DNA from: Corynebacterium yonathiae
Lineage (GTDB): Bacteria; Actinomycetota; Actinomycetes; Mycobacteriales; Mycobacteriaceae
Direction: 5' to 3'
Assembly (NCBI RefSeq): GCF_027570195.1
Contig: NZ_JAKMUZ010000004.1
Span: 62,001 to 126,000 of the forward strand
DNA length: 64,000 bases
Below, one piece after another: positions 1-8,956 of the stretch (position 1 is its first letter; every line of letters begins with the position of its first letter). A program made the translations under genes and the position numbers. The notes under the pieces are model-generated. The model saw only the letters and a program-made list of their open reading frames with translations, did no database searches and was not told where the DNA came from.

Positions 1-124
1 TTTCGGGTCCTTCAAAGATGGTGGCCGCATCCAGAATCGTGATGGTTATCGGTACAGCTTTGGCTTCCCCATCGGTAGTACTTGGGGAGTCAGTATGCGT
101 ATGCGCGCTGAGGTTGGTGGTCAT
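1..124 (-). CDS. Type VII secretion-associated protein, N-terminal part only (Rv3446c-like)
   Basis: Only the first 41 codons lie in the window; the gene runs off the left edge. The ATG at 124 follows the eccC4 stop codon (127-125) with no gap, so the two are co-transcribed. The visible N-terminus is Thr/Ser-rich and then reads VPITITILDAATIFEGP, a short beta-strand-like start. In Mycobacterium tuberculosis the gene immediately downstream of eccC4 is Rv3446c, which belongs to a type VII secretion-associated family of unknown biochemical role. The assignment rests on position and orientation more than on sequence. Confidence 0.6.
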   Translation of the reverse strand, partial: MTTNLSAHTHTDSPSTTDGEAKAVPITITILDAATIFEGPE

Positions 125-3100
125 TTACTTCTCTCCTTCTGGATACACCGCTTGAGCGATGCCGAGGTTTTCACCGCGGATACTCCACTGACCGCGGCCG
201 GGTGGTTGGTGGCTGGGTTTGAGGCCGAAGATGGTGCCTTCGTCCCGGTCGGCGTCGAAAAGCAGCAGCGCTGGTTGTAGATCGCGCACCGCAGAGAAGA
301 ACTGGCCAAATAGTGCGCGGCCAATGCCACCGGATTTGCGCGCGATGACCAGGTGCAGGCCAATATCGCGGGCATGCGGAAGCAGCTCCAGCAACGGAGA
401 GAGGGCAATATCGCTCAATAGGTCGGCATCATCGATTACTAAGTAGATATCAGGGCCCTCCCACCAATCTCGTGCGGCGAGCTGCGCCGGGGTAATGTCT
501 GTGCCCGGCAAGCGGGATTCCAGGGTGCGGACTGTATCGAGAATGGTTTCTTGTGCGCTCGACTGCGTCGCGGCGTAGGCAGCCACCATGGTTTGGTCCA
601 AGGTTCCTAAGTGGGCTCGGCGCTGGTCGATAACCACTAAGCGGGCGTCTTCCCGCGCAAAGGCACTGATCCCGCACATTATCTGCGCCAGGAAGGTGGA
701 CTTGCCACACCCCTGCGCACCAATTGCCATTAGGTGCGGCTCGCTGGACGGGTTCCACGTCAGCGTATCGAGGTCGCGCCCGCCAATACCCCAGGCGATC
801 TCGCCAATGGGCACGTCACCTTGCGCCGCGAGCGCAGTCGGAGTGAGCACAGCAGGCAACATCTTGAGCTGCGGTACCGGTTTAGCAGCAGCGTGAACGC
901 GGCAAATGTGGGCGATGTCCTGGTTCGCAGTTCGAGCTAAAAGCATATTCTCGCCCACCAAAGTGAGCCCACGGCCTGGCGCGCTAGGGAGCTTCTGCTG
1001 CAATTTGCGGTCAATGAGCGAATCCAGGGCCTCGCCCAGACGCAGCTCGAGGCGGTTAGCAATGAGATCGCGGATGGCAGGGCGCATCGTGGTCCATCGC
1101 GAGGTCGCAATGACAACATGCACATGAGCGGAGGCACCATCGGCGACGATTTCGGTGACTTTCTCCGCGATGTCTTCAAACTCCGCGTTGGAGGTGCCAA
1201 TGTGGTGCCAGCCGTCAATGACAAGGAAGGTTGCGCACCGCTCCGGGCGGCGGATAAACCCGGCTACTTCGTCCACTATGCGCCGCACCTTTTCGCTGTC
1301 CTCGCGCCCGGCAACTCCGGCAACGTGAGGCAAGCGCTCCAAGGCTGCTAGCTGACCGCCTCCAAGATCGATGACATAAAAGCGTGCCTCCTGGGGGCCA
1401 TGTCGCAGCGCCAGTGCAGAGACAATAGTGCGCAATGCGCTCGATTTACCAGACTGCGGACCGCCGCACAACGCCATGTGCCCGCCGTGCTGGGTAAAAT
1501 CAATAATCAGCTCATCCTGGCGTTGGTAATACGGCCTATCGATAATGCCGATGGGGGCAAGCAATTGCTCTTGGTCCGCTGCGGGCGTGGTCGCATCCGC
1601 TCCTTGTGCCTCCGAAAGTCCCGGTAACGCGGATAGCTCAATGTGCGGCGGTAGCGGCGGCAGCCAAATGCGGTGCGCCGATTGATCGCGCAGCTGGGCC
1701 TCGTCTGCCGCGGCACGCACGACCTCAGTAAGCACCGTGGTGGAATCATCAAGAACCATCGCGGAGTTGTTACTTTCCTCCTCTTGTGACCAGCCGTGAA
1801 AGAGCTGCACGCGACCACGGAGCGCGGCAGGACGATCCGGGTGAGCCTCAGCAAGTGCACGGCGCGGCACAGGTCCAGATACATAAGAGGCCTGAAAGCG
1901 AGTCAGCGCCTCGGCATCGGATTTGAGGTAGCCTGCGCCGGGCTGGCCGGGCAGATGGTAAGCATCGGTTACTCCCAAAACTTGACGGGACTCCGCCGAG
2001 GAGAAAGTTTTCAGACCGATTCGGTAGGACAAGTGGGAATCCAGCCCCCGCAATCGGCCTTCTTCGAGCCTTTGGGAGGCCAAAAGCAGGTGCACGTGAA
2101 GGCTGCGCCCCAGTCGGCCGACGGCTACGAAGAGCTCTGCAAAATCGGGGTGCTGGCCCAAAAGCTCCGAAAACTCATCGACAACAATGACCAAGGCCGG
2201 CAGCGGCCCGTGCTCGCGCACGGCAGCGCCGGAGGCGTTGTACTCGCTGACGTTGGCAAAGTTGCCGGCGGTGCGCAATAGCTCCTGGCGCCGGTTCATC
2301 TCGCCGGAGATGGCATCATACATGCGCTCTACCAGCGTCGATTCCTCTTCCAGGTTGGTGATCACCGCGGAGGTATGCGGCAGGTGGTCACATCCTAGAA
2401 ACGTCGCACCGCCTTTGAAATCCACCAGCACTAGGTTGAGTTCGTCTGGGCTGTGGGTAGCCGCAAGCGCAGTGACGAGAGTGCGCAGCAACTCCGACTT
2501 GCCGCTGCCGGTCGCGCCGATGCACAGGCCATGCGGGCCCATACCGCCGTGGGCAGATTCCTTGAGATCCACCGTGACGGGCTGGCCTACAGTATCGATG
2601 CCGATTGGCACCATGAGACGCGCCGAGCCCTCTCGGCCATGCCACATGCCGCTGGCCGCTAGCTCTTCCACATCACGATAGCCCAAAAGCCCCATAAGGT
2701 CGCTTCCTCGCCGGCCGGAAGTGCTATCGGGGCGGCGGAAAGCGGCCATACTGCGGGCGAGCAACGTCGCGGCAGCCGTGCTCATTCCATCAGGTTTCCC
2801 TAGGTCTTCCACACCAGCCGCGGTCACCACCTGCAGCTGCTGTCCTGCCACTAGGCTTAGCCCCTCGTGCTCAGCGCGCACCCCTAACGCTGAGGATGGC
2901 GCTCCACCCACTTCAATGATGGTGGTATAGGAATCATCGTGAAAGAAGTCTTCAGTGCCCGTGGTCAGTACACCATCAACTATGAGGATGCGAAAACGAG
3001 CTTTCTCCGGCGTGCGGGCATGGGGCAACCACTTCAGCCATTCCCACTGACCACCGATAGCTTCGATACCGCAAGCTTCCGGACCATGCGCCAGTGCCAT

Positions 3101-3844
3101 CTGGAGCACCATCGCTCGAACCATATCGCGGGCTGGATCTGTAGGTTCTTTGCCCCGCGTCGACGCCGTGCCGGATACGGACAGGAAGCGAAAGGCTTGT
3201 AATTGAATGACCACCGGCATATCGGGCACGGTTCCCACCGCCTTGATCGTCTGGCGCATGCTCACCGCACACACTGGGTCTAGGTCCTCGGTGGCACCGG
3301 AATCCGGCACATTAATGGGTGTGCACAAAGTGGTGGGGCCAGTTCCCACTCGTACCTCCAGGGCATCCGAGTCATCAGGGCCGCGCTCCCACATGCGACG
3401 CGAACCCACCAGCGCGCTCAATTCCACTGGTGCGGGGTGCCGATAGTTCTCATGTGCGCGCTGCGCAGACGCATTTCGCAGGGCCTTTTCCCGCAAGGCT
3501 TTGATGTGGCGCAGGTAGGTGCGCCGGGTTTCGTCCGGATCCTGCCCGCTGTTATTGGACCCGAACATCATGGCCATACTTGCCAGCATCATCAGTGGAA
3601 ACATCAAGGCCATGGGGCTAATTTGCCGTGAATCATCTGCTCCCAACACCATAAGAGCGACCATGCCAAGCATCGCCGCAATCATCACCACTGGAAGCAG
3701 TAACCGCACCAGCGGCACCGGTTGCGGGCGCACCGCTTCCGGGACTTCCTCAGCCTCAATGCTGCCGGTGGGCAGCGGCGGTGCTGCATCCCGCAATGGC
3801 ATAGTCAACGGCTCAATTACGCGGGTATCCCCGATCCCAAGCAT
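125..3844 (-). CDS. eccC4: ESX-4 type VII secretion ATPase EccC
   Basis: This is the motor of the type VII secretion system, a membrane-anchored FtsK/SpoIIIE-type ATPase that engages WXG100-type substrates. The 1239 residues carry two membrane segments (about 44-68 and 76-94), then three ATPase domains. Walker A motifs are GATGSGKS (about 443-450), GGPQSGKS (about 795-801) and GAQGCGKST (about 1042-1050). Domain 1 has an intact Walker B (LVIVVDEFSE, about 551-560), whereas domains 2 and 3 read LVIDGWH and LVIDDAD and lack the Asp-Glu pair. EccC is a single chain here, as in ESX-4 and unlike split EccCa/EccCb systems. The start follows a GGGGGAGG ribosome-binding site. It is divergent from eccD4. 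Confidence 0.95.
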   Translation of the reverse strand: MLGIGDTRVIEPLTMPLRDAAPPLPTGSIEAEEVPEAVRPQPVPLVRLLLPVVMIAAMLGMVALMVLGADDSRQISPMALMFPLMMLASMAMMFGSNNSGQDPDETRRTYLRHIKALREKALRNASAQRAHENYRHPAPVELSALVGSRRMWERGPDDSDALEVRVGTGPTTLCTPINVPDSGATEDLDPVCAVSMRQTIKAVGTVPDMPVVIQLQAFRFLSVSGTASTRGKEPTDPARDMVRAMVLQMALAHGPEACGIEAIGGQWEWLKWLPHARTPEKARFRILIVDGVLTTGTEDFFHDDSYTTIIEVGGAPSSALGVRAEHEGLSLVAGQQLQVVTAAGVEDLGKPDGMSTAAATLLARSMAAFRRPDSTSGRRGSDLMGLLGYRDVEELAASGMWHGREGSARLMVPIGIDTVGQPVTVDLKESAHGGMGPHGLCIGATGSGKSELLRTLVTALAATHSPDELNLVLVDFKGGATFLGCDHLPHTSAVITNLEEESTLVERMYDAISGEMNRRQELLRTAGNFANVSEYNASGAAVREHGPLPALVIVVDEFSELLGQHPDFAELFVAVGRLGRSLHVHLLLASQRLEEGRLRGLDSHLSYRIGLKTFSSAESRQVLGVTDAYHLPGQPGAGYLKSDAEALTRFQASYVSGPVPRRALAEAHPDRPAALRGRVQLFHGWSQEEESNNSAMVLDDSTTVLTEVVRAAADEAQLRDQSAHRIWLPPLPPHIELSALPGLSEAQGADATTPAADQEQLLAPIGIIDRPYYQRQDELIIDFTQHGGHMALCGGPQSGKSSALRTIVSALALRHGPQEARFYVIDLGGGQLAALERLPHVAGVAGREDSEKVRRIVDEVAGFIRRPERCATFLVIDGWHHIGTSNAEFEDIAEKVTEIVADGASAHVHVVIATSRWTTMRPAIRDLIANRLELRLGEALDSLIDRKLQQKLPSAPGRGLTLVGENMLLARTANQDIAHICRVHAAAKPVPQLKMLPAVLTPTALAAQGDVPIGEIAWGIGGRDLDTLTWNPSSEPHLMAIGAQGCGKSTFLAQIMCGISAFAREDARLVVIDQRRAHLGTLDQTMVAAYAATQSSAQETILDTVRTLESRLPGTDITPAQLAARDWWEGPDIYLVIDDADLLSDIALSPLLELLPHARDIGLHLVIARKSGGIGRALFGQFFSAVRDLQPALLLFDADRDEGTIFGLKPSHQPPGRGQWSIRGENLGIAQAVYPEGEK

Positions 3845-3935
3845 GCCTAGGTAACCTCCCCCGAGCCACGCGCCAAGCGCTCCTGGCCCCCTGCCAAGAT
3901 TCCCCGCGCTGCGGTGGACACGTCGCCACTAGTAA

Positions 3936-3950
3936 GCCACAATATGTGGC
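3936..3950. promoter_or_regulatory. Palindrome in the divergent eccC4/eccD4 promoter region
   Basis: A perfect inverted repeat, GCCACA-ATA-TGTGGC, lies in the 155-base gap between the divergent starts of eccC4 (3844) and eccD4 (4000). A symmetric site here would be well placed to control both transcription units. No known regulator with this recognition sequence comes to mind, so the operator role is inference. Confidence 0.35.
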
Positions 3951-3984
3951 ATTGGGCAAGGGGGGACGCCCACAATCCATACAT

Positions 3985-3999
3985 TTTTCGGGGGAAATC
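3985..3999 (+). promoter_or_regulatory. Shared leader motif and ribosome-binding site of eccD4
   Basis: TTTTCGGGGGAAATC directly precedes the eccD4 ATG. Nearly the same string, TTTTCGGGGGAAAATC, directly precedes the eccB4 ATG at 7851 on the other strand. The G-run is a plausible Shine-Dalgarno site and supports the start at 4000 rather than an upstream in-frame ATG at 3946. The near-identity over about 15 bases goes beyond a simple ribosome-binding site and may reflect shared regulation. Confidence 0.5.
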
Positions 4000-5427
4000 A
4001 TGACCACTGATACGGCGCATCATCTGCGCCTTACCGTTCGCATTCATGCCGGCGCCTTCCACAAGGAAGCAGACGTGGCTCTGCCGCTAAGCTCCAGCGT
4101 GGGCGAGCTTTTAGCCGAGATCACTGACTTAGTCGATGCGCCCACCATCTCTGAGCCGTGGCGCGCTAGTACAGCCTCTGGCCGCGCCATTGATCTCACC
4201 GCTCCACTGGCTGCCACTGCGCTCACGGAAGGATCCATCCTGGTGATTAGTCCGCGCGAGCGCCGCCCCGCGCCGGTGATCCGGGATGCAGCGGAATCGC
4301 TCGCCGCTACGGCCGAGGAGGATACTACCGCTGCTCTTCCCACTGTCTGGGCGTGGGCGGGATTGCTTGCCGCCTTCGCTTTGATCTGGGTTAGCACCCT
4401 CCCTTTGGCGGCGTGGGCAGCGTTGACCGCAGGGACATGGTTACTCGCTCTGTGGACCCGCGCCGTCTCGCTGGTACACCTGAGCCTAGTAGCCGGCATG
4501 GCGTGCGGCTGGGCGGCGATTTCGCCCTCGCTTAGCGATGCCCCCTTTGCCGCCTTCACCGCCTGTTCTGCCCTCCTCATAGTGCTGCTTGCCTGCCACG
4601 TCATTGGGCTGAGCACGGTTCGCACTACCGCCGCTGCGCTTTGTGTCTCTGCGCTCCTAATGGTCGCGGCACTGGGCTACCTGCTGCCCGGACCAGAGAC
4701 AGGTCTACGCGCTAGCCACGGTACGGCGGCCGCCGCTTGTGTGATTATCGCTGGCATCGTGTTGTTAGCCGCAGCTCCTGCTCTGGCTATTGCCACCGCA
4801 GGGCTCAAGGTCCCACAGCTGCCAACAGCCGGCCAAGACCTCGCGGTTTCAGACACAATCCAACCGGATGTGGATATCCGCGCCCAACGCGCCAGCGGCG
4901 CCTATGAGGGAATGTGCTGCGGTATATCGATTTGTCTCATCCCGGCCCTCATCGGGCTTTCGTTTACGGGTAGTGGTCCCGTCCTGGCACCAACTAGCGA
5001 GGCACCTAGTTCTTTTGCCGATTATGTTGCGGTGCTTTTTGGTTCCGAACACACCGGGGTGGGTTTTGTCCAAGCACTCTGCCTTACCACTGCGGGCGCC
5101 GTCGTGATGCACGCCGCCCGGCACGGCCGTGCGCTAGCCAGCTGGGCACTAATGCTACTGGCAATTACCGCATGCCTTACTACTTGCCTCTGCGCTAGCC
5201 ACGCGGTGGCAGATTCCGGGCTTGCTGATGCCTGGGCACCAACCCTTATTGCTGGTCTGGTTCTTATCGTCATGATGAGCACCCCGCTATGGGCACCGCA
5301 GGTAGCTAGGCTAGAGCCCACCACCATCGCATGGTTTGAGCGCGTCGAATCGCTTGCCATCGCAGCCAGCTTGCCATTGGCCGCGCACCTAGCCGGCGTC
5401 TTTGTACTCATCAGGGGGCTCGGTTAA
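4000..5427 (+). CDS. eccD4: ESX-4 type VII secretion integral membrane protein EccD
   Basis: EccD is the polytopic subunit forming most of the membrane vestibule of the type VII secretion complex. The 475-residue product starts with a soluble ubiquitin-like (YukD-type) domain of about 90 residues, followed by a linker and about eleven hydrophobic membrane segments to the C-terminus. I chose ATG 4000 because CGGGGG precedes it and MTTDTAHHLRLTVRIHAG begins the ubiquitin fold; an upstream ATG at 3946 would add 18 residues that do not fit the family. Its stop overlaps the mycP4 start by one base (TAATG), indicating translational coupling. Same order and orientation as Rv3448. Confidence 0.92.
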   Translation: MTTDTAHHLRLTVRIHAGAFHKEADVALPLSSSVGELLAEITDLVDAPTISEPWRASTASGRAIDLTAPLAATALTEGSILVISPRERRPAPVIRDAAESLAATAEEDTTAALPTVWAWAGLLAAFALIWVSTLPLAAWAALTAGTWLLALWTRAVSLVHLSLVAGMACGWAAISPSLSDAPFAAFTACSALLIVLLACHVIGLSTVRTTAAALCVSALLMVAALGYLLPGPETGLRASHGTAAAACVIIAGIVLLAAAPALAIATAGLKVPQLPTAGQDLAVSDTIQPDVDIRAQRASGAYEGMCCGISICLIPALIGLSFTGSGPVLAPTSEAPSSFADYVAVLFGSEHTGVGFVQALCLTTAGAVVMHAARHGRALASWALMLLAITACLTTCLCASHAVADSGLADAWAPTLIAGLVLIVMMSTPLWAPQVARLEPTTIAWFERVESLAIAASLPLAAHLAGVFVLIRGLG

Positions 5428-6575
5428 TGCGCGTGCTACCCACTGCTTTAGTTGCTGCAGCTACTGCGGGACTGACAGCCGCTCCCCTCGCAGACGCGCG
5501 CGAACCGGACCGCGAATGTGCCACCGCGCATTCTTCTCCCCTTTCACCCCATCCCAGCGAAGATCAGCGTCAGTACCGGGCTCGTCTTCATTCCTTTGCC
5601 ACCGGGGAAGGTGTAAAAGTAGCCGTCATCGATACTGGTGTGGCGCATCATGAACAACTGCGCCGGCTCAGCGGCGGCGCCGACCTCATTGCGCCGGAGG
5701 CTCCGGAGCCGCACCGCGATTGTGACCTGCACGGCACCATCGTGGCCGGTGTCATCGCCGGGCACGATATCGGGATTTCCCCGCGGGCGGAGATTTACGC
5801 TGTACGCCAGACCAGCGCGCATTACCGCCAGGAGGCAGAAGATAGTACTGTCGGCTCGCTAGAGACCTTAGCCCGGGCAATTGATGACGCCACCGATGCC
5901 GGCGCCCGCATCATCAATATCTCCGTTGTTTCCTGTGTCCCGCCGGACGTGGCCGCCCAGGTGGATACTTCCCGGTTGGATGGTGCTTTAGCACATGCAG
6001 AAGACTCTGGAGCCGTGGTGATTGCTGCATCCGGCAATGCTTCTTCCGGGAACTGCGAAATGGGTGACCGAGTCTTCCCCGCGGATTCGCCCACCGTGCT
6101 CTCGGTAAGCGCCCAGGAGGATTCGCACGAGCTTGCTGACTACTCTCTGACTTCGGCGGATGGCCCACAATTGGCCGCGCAAGGATTTGTACCACTCGCA
6201 CTCAATCCCGCCGGCGGATGGGCCGACGGCAAAGAGGGCACGGACGGCACGTCACAATTTCACGGCACCTCCTTTGCCGCGCCGGTAGTCAGCGGCACCG
6301 CTGCCCTACTAGCGCAGCGCTTTCCCGATGATAGCCCGGCAGCCCTCCGTGCACGCTTGGAGGCCGCGGCAGAGCCAGGCCACGGCTTTATCGACCCGCT
6401 CACGGTGCTCACCCATGTGGAATCAGCCGCGGAAGTCGATACCCGGGCGATGACCATCCGCCCGGCCGAAGAGGATGCCTCGCGCGCACCTATGCGCAGC
6501 GCCTGGGCGCTCGGCGGGTTGGCGCTAGCGCTAGCCGCGTGGGCCGCGTGGCGCGGACTGCGGCTTAAGAGCTAG
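5427..6575 (+). CDS. mycP4: ESX-4 mycosin, membrane-anchored subtilisin-like serine protease
   Basis: Mycosins are subtilases that sit on the outer face of the membrane and stabilise the type VII secretion complex. The 382-residue protein has an N-terminal signal sequence (about 1-24), a catalytic domain with Asp69 (VAVIDTGV), His102 (DLHGTIVAG), oxyanion Asn204 (AASGN) and Ser282 (HGTSFAAP), and a C-terminal membrane anchor (about 355-378). All catalytic residues are present, so it should be active. It is coupled to eccD4, and its last 11 bases overlap the 3' end of the convergent eccB4. Confidence 0.94.
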   Translation: MRVLPTALVAAATAGLTAAPLADAREPDRECATAHSSPLSPHPSEDQRQYRARLHSFATGEGVKVAVIDTGVAHHEQLRRLSGGADLIAPEAPEPHRDCDLHGTIVAGVIAGHDIGISPRAEIYAVRQTSAHYRQEAEDSTVGSLETLARAIDDATDAGARIINISVVSCVPPDVAAQVDTSRLDGALAHAEDSGAVVIAASGNASSGNCEMGDRVFPADSPTVLSVSAQEDSHELADYSLTSADGPQLAAQGFVPLALNPAGGWADGKEGTDGTSQFHGTSFAAPVVSGTAALLAQRFPDDSPAALRARLEAAAEPGHGFIDPLTVLTHVESAAEVDTRAMTIRPAEEDASRAPMRSAWALGGLALALAAWAAWRGLRLKS

Positions 6576-7851
6576 CTTGCAGGGCCTGCTCACGACTCAG
6601 TGCCGAGCCTTCCGGCAACAAGCGCAGGATTTTCCACGGCACCTGCGCTCCCACGCCGGTTCCAAGCGCGTCCAAGGTCTCCTTATCTTTGACCGCGTGT
6701 CGTTGCCCCGTTGGTGAGACCACATGATAGCCATGGCCGCTGTCTACTCCTACGCCGCCGGCGTTGAGCCCGCCAAAGCGATGCGCGACCGCTTCACCTG
6801 CTAAGGCGACGGTACCGGATTGGGCGGGTACCACTACCCCGGCGCCATCAGAATCAGCACACATCCAGCCATCCTCTGGGCTTAAGAAACGGAAGGATGC
6901 GGAAGGAAGATTGAGGTTTAAAGGGACGTCGGCAAGCGCGGCTACCTCTTGCGGCGTAGATGTCGTCTCCTTAGCTCCTAAGCCGGTAAGCATCTGCGCT
7001 TGTGTGGGCGTCAGCTCAGCGACGCCACTGGGCATACGCGCCCACAGCCCCTGGCCGGTATCGACGATCTCTGGCGGCTCCGCCGGAAAGTGTAGCGGCG
7101 GCAGCTCCGCAAAGGAATTGAGTAGTTCGGCCGGCATGGGCCAGACGTGGGTGCTATCTTCCACGCCAATCGCGCGGCGCACTACGCGGCCCTCAGTGCT
7201 GGAAGGATCTGGCAACGCCACCCGGCCTTCCTCGGTAATAAGCCACTGGGAGCCCTCGGATTCCACAAGGGCAGCGCGCTCGCGGCCCAAGCCTTCCTGT
7301 TCGGGCTCGACGAGGACGATGACCGCTTGCGAAGCGACCTGCTGGCCGCCAATGCTGATCGGGTTTTCTGCTACCGGAGTCTCATCCTTGCCGGCCAAAC
7401 AGGCCACCCATCGCTGCTGAGGAACCTCATCCGCTGCCGCGAGGTAGCCCGGCGCATCCGAGATGCCCACCGGTGACCCCAGGAGAGCTTCGTGCAGGTG
7501 CTCATCCCCAATCGTTTGTGCCTCGGCGGCCTGCCCAGTGATAATCCGCGCAGACGCCAGGTTGAAGACTGGGTGGTAGGTGTCATTGACATCCACAAAA
7601 AGCTGCCCCTGCTCCGAGCGTACGATGGGTGCATCGCCCGGCTGTGGGCTCGGCTGCAGCCACGCCAACATTCCGGACCCCACAGCCAAGAAGGCCACGG
7701 CAACCCCTCCGAAGAGGAGTGCTTTGCGGCGCCTGGCCAAAGGATCGTGAATCATGCGTATATCGCCCAGTACTAGCCCATGTTCAACGCGGCGACGTAG
7801 AAATTTATGGCCTGATACCTGGGCCTTAGTAGTAAGCAGCGGACGCGCCAT
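6565..7851 (-). CDS. eccB4: ESX-4 type VII secretion protein EccB
   Basis: EccB is a single-pass membrane subunit whose large extracytoplasmic domain lies over the secretion pore. The 428 residues begin with the family signature (TTKAQVSGHKFLRRR) in a short cytoplasmic part, followed by one membrane helix (about 44-66) and a periplasmic region. The gene has its own leader, carrying TTTTCGGGGGAAAATC right before the ATG, almost the same as before eccD4. It converges with mycP4 and their 3' ends overlap by 11 bases. No eccE is present, as expected for ESX-4. The esx substrate genes are not in the window and would lie beyond the left edge. Confidence 0.94.
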   Translation of the reverse strand: MARPLLTTKAQVSGHKFLRRRVEHGLVLGDIRMIHDPLARRRKALLFGGVAVAFLAVGSGMLAWLQPSPQPGDAPIVRSEQGQLFVDVNDTYHPVFNLASARIITGQAAEAQTIGDEHLHEALLGSPVGISDAPGYLAAADEVPQQRWVACLAGKDETPVAENPISIGGQQVASQAVIVLVEPEQEGLGRERAALVESEGSQWLITEEGRVALPDPSSTEGRVVRRAIGVEDSTHVWPMPAELLNSFAELPPLHFPAEPPEIVDTGQGLWARMPSGVAELTPTQAQMLTGLGAKETTSTPQEVAALADVPLNLNLPSASFRFLSPEDGWMCADSDGAGVVVPAQSGTVALAGEAVAHRFGGLNAGGVGVDSGHGYHVVSPTGQRHAVKDKETLDALGTGVGAQVPWKILRLLPEGSALSREQALQASS

Positions 7852-7867
7852 GATTTTCCCCCGAAAA
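7852..7867 (-). promoter_or_regulatory. Shared leader motif and ribosome-binding site of eccB4
   Basis: On the minus strand TTTTCGGGGGAAAATC ends at the eccB4 ATG. It matches the element before eccD4 (3985-3999) except for one extra A. The two genes are about 3.9 kb apart and convergent in orientation, so the similarity is not due to a local duplication that is still visible. Confidence 0.5.
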
Positions 7868-7926
7868 GTCTGTGTACACCCCGCACACAGGCTATCCCAG
7901 GTGGGCTTAAACCGCCACCTGGAAAG

Positions 7927-8808
7927 CTAGTCGGCGTTGCGCCTTTCGCGAGTAACCTCGGCGCGGACGGCCAGCTGATCTGCCGCCGGGTAATCCACGG
8001 CCACCAGAGAAAGCCCTTTCGCTGGGGCCACGGGGATGCTGGAGGAACGTTTAGTCTCGTGGAGCAACGCCGCGGCGAAGTCGGCATCGCGGCGCCCCTC
8101 CCCCACACGCAGGCAGCAGCCCACCAGGGACCTAACCATCGACCAGCAAAAAGCATCGGCGCTCACGCGTGCCTCGAAGAGCTCCGGTTCTTCAGGAGTT
8201 GAAACATCCCGCCAAGAGAACTCCTGCAGTTCACGAATGGTCGTGGCATTCGGCTTAGCCTTGCAGAAGGCTGCAAAGTCATGCAGGCCTACCAACGCGG
8301 TAGCTGCTTCCTGCATGGCATCGATATCCACCGGCTTAATCCACTCGGCGGTATCCCGCGCGCGCGTAGGCAGCGCGCCCCGCGGACTGGTAGTAACGCG
8401 ATACACATAATGTCTGCGCAACGCCGAGAAACGCGCATCAAAGCCCGCGGGCGCAAACTCGCAGCCATGCACCCGCACGTCTGAAGGCAAAAGCTTTGCT
8501 AACCGACGCACCAGCTTCCCCGGCTCCCCCGCCACCGAACGCTGCTCGAGCATTTCCGTAGGAACGTCGACGTGGGCGACCTGACCACGCGCGTGAACGC
8601 CGGCATCCGTGCGGCCGGCGACCGTCAGCGGAACCTCTGCGCGGGCAATCATCGCGAGTTTTTCTTCCAGCACGCCTTGCACGGTGCGCAGACTTCCCTT
8701 CTGCTTAGCCCAACCGTGGAAATCCGTGCCGTCATAAGCCAAGTCCAAGCGCAGGCGAACGAAACCGTCCGCCGGACCTTCCGGCGAAGTGGATGCTGCA
8801 TCAGTCAT
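7927..8808 (-). CDS. truA: tRNA pseudouridine(38-40) synthase TruA
   Basis: TruA converts uridines 38-40 of the tRNA anticodon stem to pseudouridine. The 293-residue product has [18 protein letters not shown] at its N-terminus and the catalytic aspartate in [20 protein letters not shown] 8808 gives [11 protein letters not shown]; an ATG at 8820 is an equally possible start. A longer reading frame to 8892 would run into the rplQ terminator and is less likely. It follows rplQ in the same direction, as in mycobacteria, but a strong terminator separates them, so truA may have its own promoter. Confidence 0.93.
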   Translation of the reverse strand: MTDAASTSPEGPADGFVRLRLDLAYDGTDFHGWAKQKGSLRTVQGVLEEKLAMIARAEVPLTVAGRTDAGVHARGQVAHVDVPTEMLEQRSVAGEPGKLVRRLAKLLPSDVRVHGCEFAPAGFDARFSALRRHYVYRVTTSPRGALPTRARDTAEWIKPVDIDAMQEAATALVGLHDFAAFCKAKPNATTIRELQEFSWRDVSTPEEPELFEARVSADAFCWSMVRSLVGCCLRVGEGRRDADFAAALLHETKRSSSIPVAPAKGLSLVAVDYPAADQLAVRAEVTRERRNAD

Positions 8809-8892
8809 AGTGGACTTCATGCTACCGGAGTAAACACGGAGCGCCGCTGCTAGGGCCACCACCCTCAGAGCAGCCCAACGGGCTGGAGACAT

Positions 8893-8932
8893 AAAAAGCC
8901 GCCGACCTCCCAGAAGTGGGAAAGGCGGCGGC
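8893..8932 (-). terminator. Rho-independent terminator after rplQ
   Basis: On the minus strand GCCGCCGCCTTTCCCAC, loop TTCT, then GGGAGGTCGGCGGC and TTTTT. The long GC-rich stem and U tract end the infA/rpsM-rplQ transcript upstream of truA. Confidence 0.85.
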
Positions 8933-8956
8933 GAAGCGCTAAGGCCGAAGGAGGAT

